Shown here one piece after another: positions 5,053 to 6,398 of a stretch of 6,398 nucleotides of DNA (positions within the stretch are counted from its first letter, which is position 1; each line of letters begins with the position of its first letter). The position numbers and the translations under genes are program-made. Source of the stretch: Cytophagaceae bacterium (GTDB taxonomy: Bacteria > Bacteroidota > Bacteroidia > Cytophagales > Flexibacteraceae); assembly GCA_947464365.1 (NCBI GenBank), contig CANHWS010000201.1, positions 1 through 6,398 of the forward strand, given 5' to 3'. Below the pieces are notes generated by a model, which worked only from the letters and a program-made list of their open reading frames with translations, searched no databases and was not told where the DNA came from.

Positions 5053-5550
5053 ATGGCTAACCCAATTACTACAGACCTCGGACCGCAATTCCGCGAACGC
5101 CAACGTTTTGACCAAGCATGGCTCTACGTGTTGCTGGTCACGACCTTGGTACTGCCCTGTACTTTGGCCTACGACAACTACAGCAAACATGGCTTCAGCT
5201 GGCCGATGCTGGCGGTTTTTATTGGCCCTTTACTAATCTTGGTCATCACGAGGTTCACTTGGCTAGATGTTGCGTTAGGGACCGATGGTATTCGGTACCG
5301 GTTTGTGCCATTCATTCGGTGGCGCATCATCCCATGGTCCAGCATCCAACAGCTAGAGGTCTGCAAGTACGACCCGTTAACCGACTATGGCGGCTGGGGT
5401 GTGAAACGAGGCCGAAACGGCTGGATCTATAACGTCAGCGGCGATGATGGCCTCCGCATCACCCACACCGATGGCCATATCCTGATGTTAGGGATAAAGG
5501 ATGTTGCGGGGTGGAAGGCGGTGGTTGCCAACAGAGCTGTAACTGCCTAA
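5053..5550 (+). CDS. Small membrane protein with two helices and a PH-like domain
   Basis: A 165-residue protein with two predicted membrane helices, about residues 22-40 (AWLYVLLVTTLVLPCTLAY) and 50-68 (PMLAVFIGPLLILVITRF). A soluble C-terminal half follows. In it, the pattern LGTDGIRYRFVPFIRWRIIPW (75-95), SSIQQLEVCKYDP (96-108) and the GGWGVKRGRNGWIYNVSG block (113-130) resembles the widespread bacterial PH-like membrane proteins, in which a short hairpin of helices anchors a pleckstrin-homology-type barrel on the cytoplasmic side. The function of this group is generally unknown and no catalytic residues are apparent. The start is fixed by the ATG; a nearby ATG at 5048 is out of frame. It lies 103 nt after the dehydrogenase, separated by hairpins and a possible promoter, so it is probably its own unit. 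It ends 13 nt from the convergent gene. Confidence 0.8.
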   Translation: MANPITTDLGPQFRERQRFDQAWLYVLLVTTLVLPCTLAYDNYSKHGFSWPMLAVFIGPLLILVITRFTWLDVALGTDGIRYRFVPFIRWRIIPWSSIQQLEVCKYDPLTDYGGWGVKRGRNGWIYNVSGDDGLRITHTDGHILMLGIKDVAGWKAVVANRAVTA

Positions 5551-5563
5551 ATATTGCAGTCTC

Positions 5564-6398
5564 CTACTTCTTCGCCCCCTTAACCCGCAAGGCCAACACC
5601 CGTACCAATTCTGCATCGGGTGAGTCTGGTTCGGCCAGCTTTTGGGCCAATGCAAGTGACTTCTTGGCTGCTGCTTTCCGTCCTAGTGCCAGGTGATACC
5701 GCGCATCGAGGTACTGGGCAAAAAACAGGTCTGGCAGGTGCTCTACCGCTCGATCGACCCAAGTATAGGCTTTGGTCAGGGCCACTATGTTGTCCGACTT
5801 CAGGATCAGATCATTGGCCCGCTCCAGCCACCAAGGGTCCAGCTGATTCGGTTGCTTTTTGTAGAATGCATCCACCGCCTTCAGGTAGCCCATGGGGTCC
5901 GCCTCGATGTCAACAGCGCTATAGATCACCCCATCGGCAATCAGGTCGGCATTCGTGATTTTGGTTTTCCGGAAAGCACTGTCCAGCTTCAGGAACTCGG
6001 GACTTTTAGGCCCACCAACCTGATAGGCTTTGAGCAAGGGCTGCCAGTACATCCCCGAGATTTTGGCCTCAACCGCATTGGCGCCATGGATTCGTTTGAG
6101 GGTCTTGAGATTGGCGATCACGTAGGCCAACTCTGCCTTGAGGCTCAGGTCGCCTAGTTTGGCATAGAGTTTCCAATAGGGCTTTTTGCTCAGGCTGTCG
6201 GGGGCAATTGTTGCCGCGAATGACTGATACTCGGCATTGGCTGGTAGGCCACACTCGTGCAACAGCTCTGCATATTGGCTAAAGAACCCCACAGAACGCT
6301 CGCCTGCTAAAAAACGGCTCTGCCAGGTGGTGAGGCGCTTGGCAGGGTCGAGGGCTGCTTTGCCTAGGTTGATGAAGCGCTCTGCCGTCATGGCCCCA
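5564..6398 (-). CDS. C-terminal helical region of a probable thioredoxin-family protein (5' end outside window)
   Basis: The frame stays open to the window edge, and the codons upstream of the Met at 6389-6391 (Gly-Ala) are sense, so that Met is probably internal and the gene starts outside. The visible ~277 residues are almost entirely helix-forming. They open with ERFINLGKAALDPAKR and continue with FLAGERSVGFFSQYAELLHECG, the arrangement I know from Bacteroidota proteins that carry an N-terminal thioredoxin fold followed by a long TPR-like helical tail. Later segments (AVDAFYKKQP, YTWVDRAVEHLPDLFFAQYLDARYHLALGRKAAAKKSLALAQKLA) look like degenerate TPR helices. No CxxC is visible because the putative thioredoxin domain lies beyond the edge; if that is wrong, it is simply a TPR-like protein. 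The basic end (RVKGAKK) is the true C-terminus. It is convergent with the PH-domain gene, with only 13 nt between stops and no clear terminator. Confidence 0.65.
   Translation of the reverse strand, partial: GAMTAERFINLGKAALDPAKRLTTWQSRFLAGERSVGFFSQYAELLHECGLPANAEYQSFAATIAPDSLSKKPYWKLYAKLGDLSLKAELAYVIANLKTLKRIHGANAVEAKISGMYWQPLLKAYQVGGPKSPEFLKLDSAFRKTKITNADLIADGVIYSAVDIEADPMGYLKAVDAFYKKQPNQLDPWWLERANDLILKSDNIVALTKAYTWVDRAVEHLPDLFFAQYLDARYHLALGRKAAAKKSLALAQKLAEPDSPDAELVRVLALRVKGAKK

Noticed and set aside
5693..6157. A 154-codon plus-strand frame opposite the thioredoxin-family gene
   Set aside because: The minus-strand frame is longer, open to the window edge and has a coherent helical protein pattern; the plus-strand frame shows no domain.

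Overview
The window looks like chromosome from a member of the Bacteroidota, probably an environmental, gliding or Saprospiria/Cytophagia-like lineage. Three things point there. One protein ends in a type IX secretion (T9SS) C-terminal sorting domain. Another ends in the HLPGIP plus coiled-coil tail typical of Bacteroidota fibre-like proteins. The promoters match the Bacteroidota -7 consensus TAnnTTTG, and start codons lack clear Shine-Dalgarno sequences. The exact genus cannot be told from the sequence.

Left half (1-3286, minus strand): a compact run of five genes that probably forms one operon, read from right to left. The order is a secreted fibre-tail-like protein (2591-3286), a T9SS cargo protein (1213-2562), a small predicted lipoprotein (596-1207), a short secreted protein that looks like the N-terminal fragment of a larger family (216-590), and the first 54 codons of a secreted WD40-repeat protein that runs off the window (1-162). 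The last gene is easily missed because it is short and cut by the edge. Gaps are 28, 5, 5 and 53 nt. All five products begin with an export signal, so the unit appears to encode cell-surface or secreted material with no cytoplasmic enzyme. The genes from 216 to 2562 are clearly more AT-rich than the right half.

Centre (3287-3647): a divergent intergenic region with a candidate promoter for each side. The leftward one lies inside the upstream extension of the first operon gene, which argues for the downstream start at 3286.

Right half (3648-6398), GC-richer and housekeeping-like: a Glu/Leu/Phe/Val dehydrogenase family enzyme (3648-4949, +), an intergenic stretch with two adjacent hairpins and a possible promoter, a small two-helix membrane protein with a PH-like C-terminal domain (5053-5550, +), and, convergent to it, the C-terminal helical part of a probable thioredoxin-family protein (5564-6398, -) cut by the window edge.

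The most interesting material is the surface-protein operon. It has a G9 tract inside the T9SS sorting domain and a T9 tract inside the next gene's signal peptide (both possible slippage sites), and a domain fragment retained as a stand-alone gene. No complete new defence or mobile system is visible, and no RNA gene, CRISPR array or insertion sequence was found.
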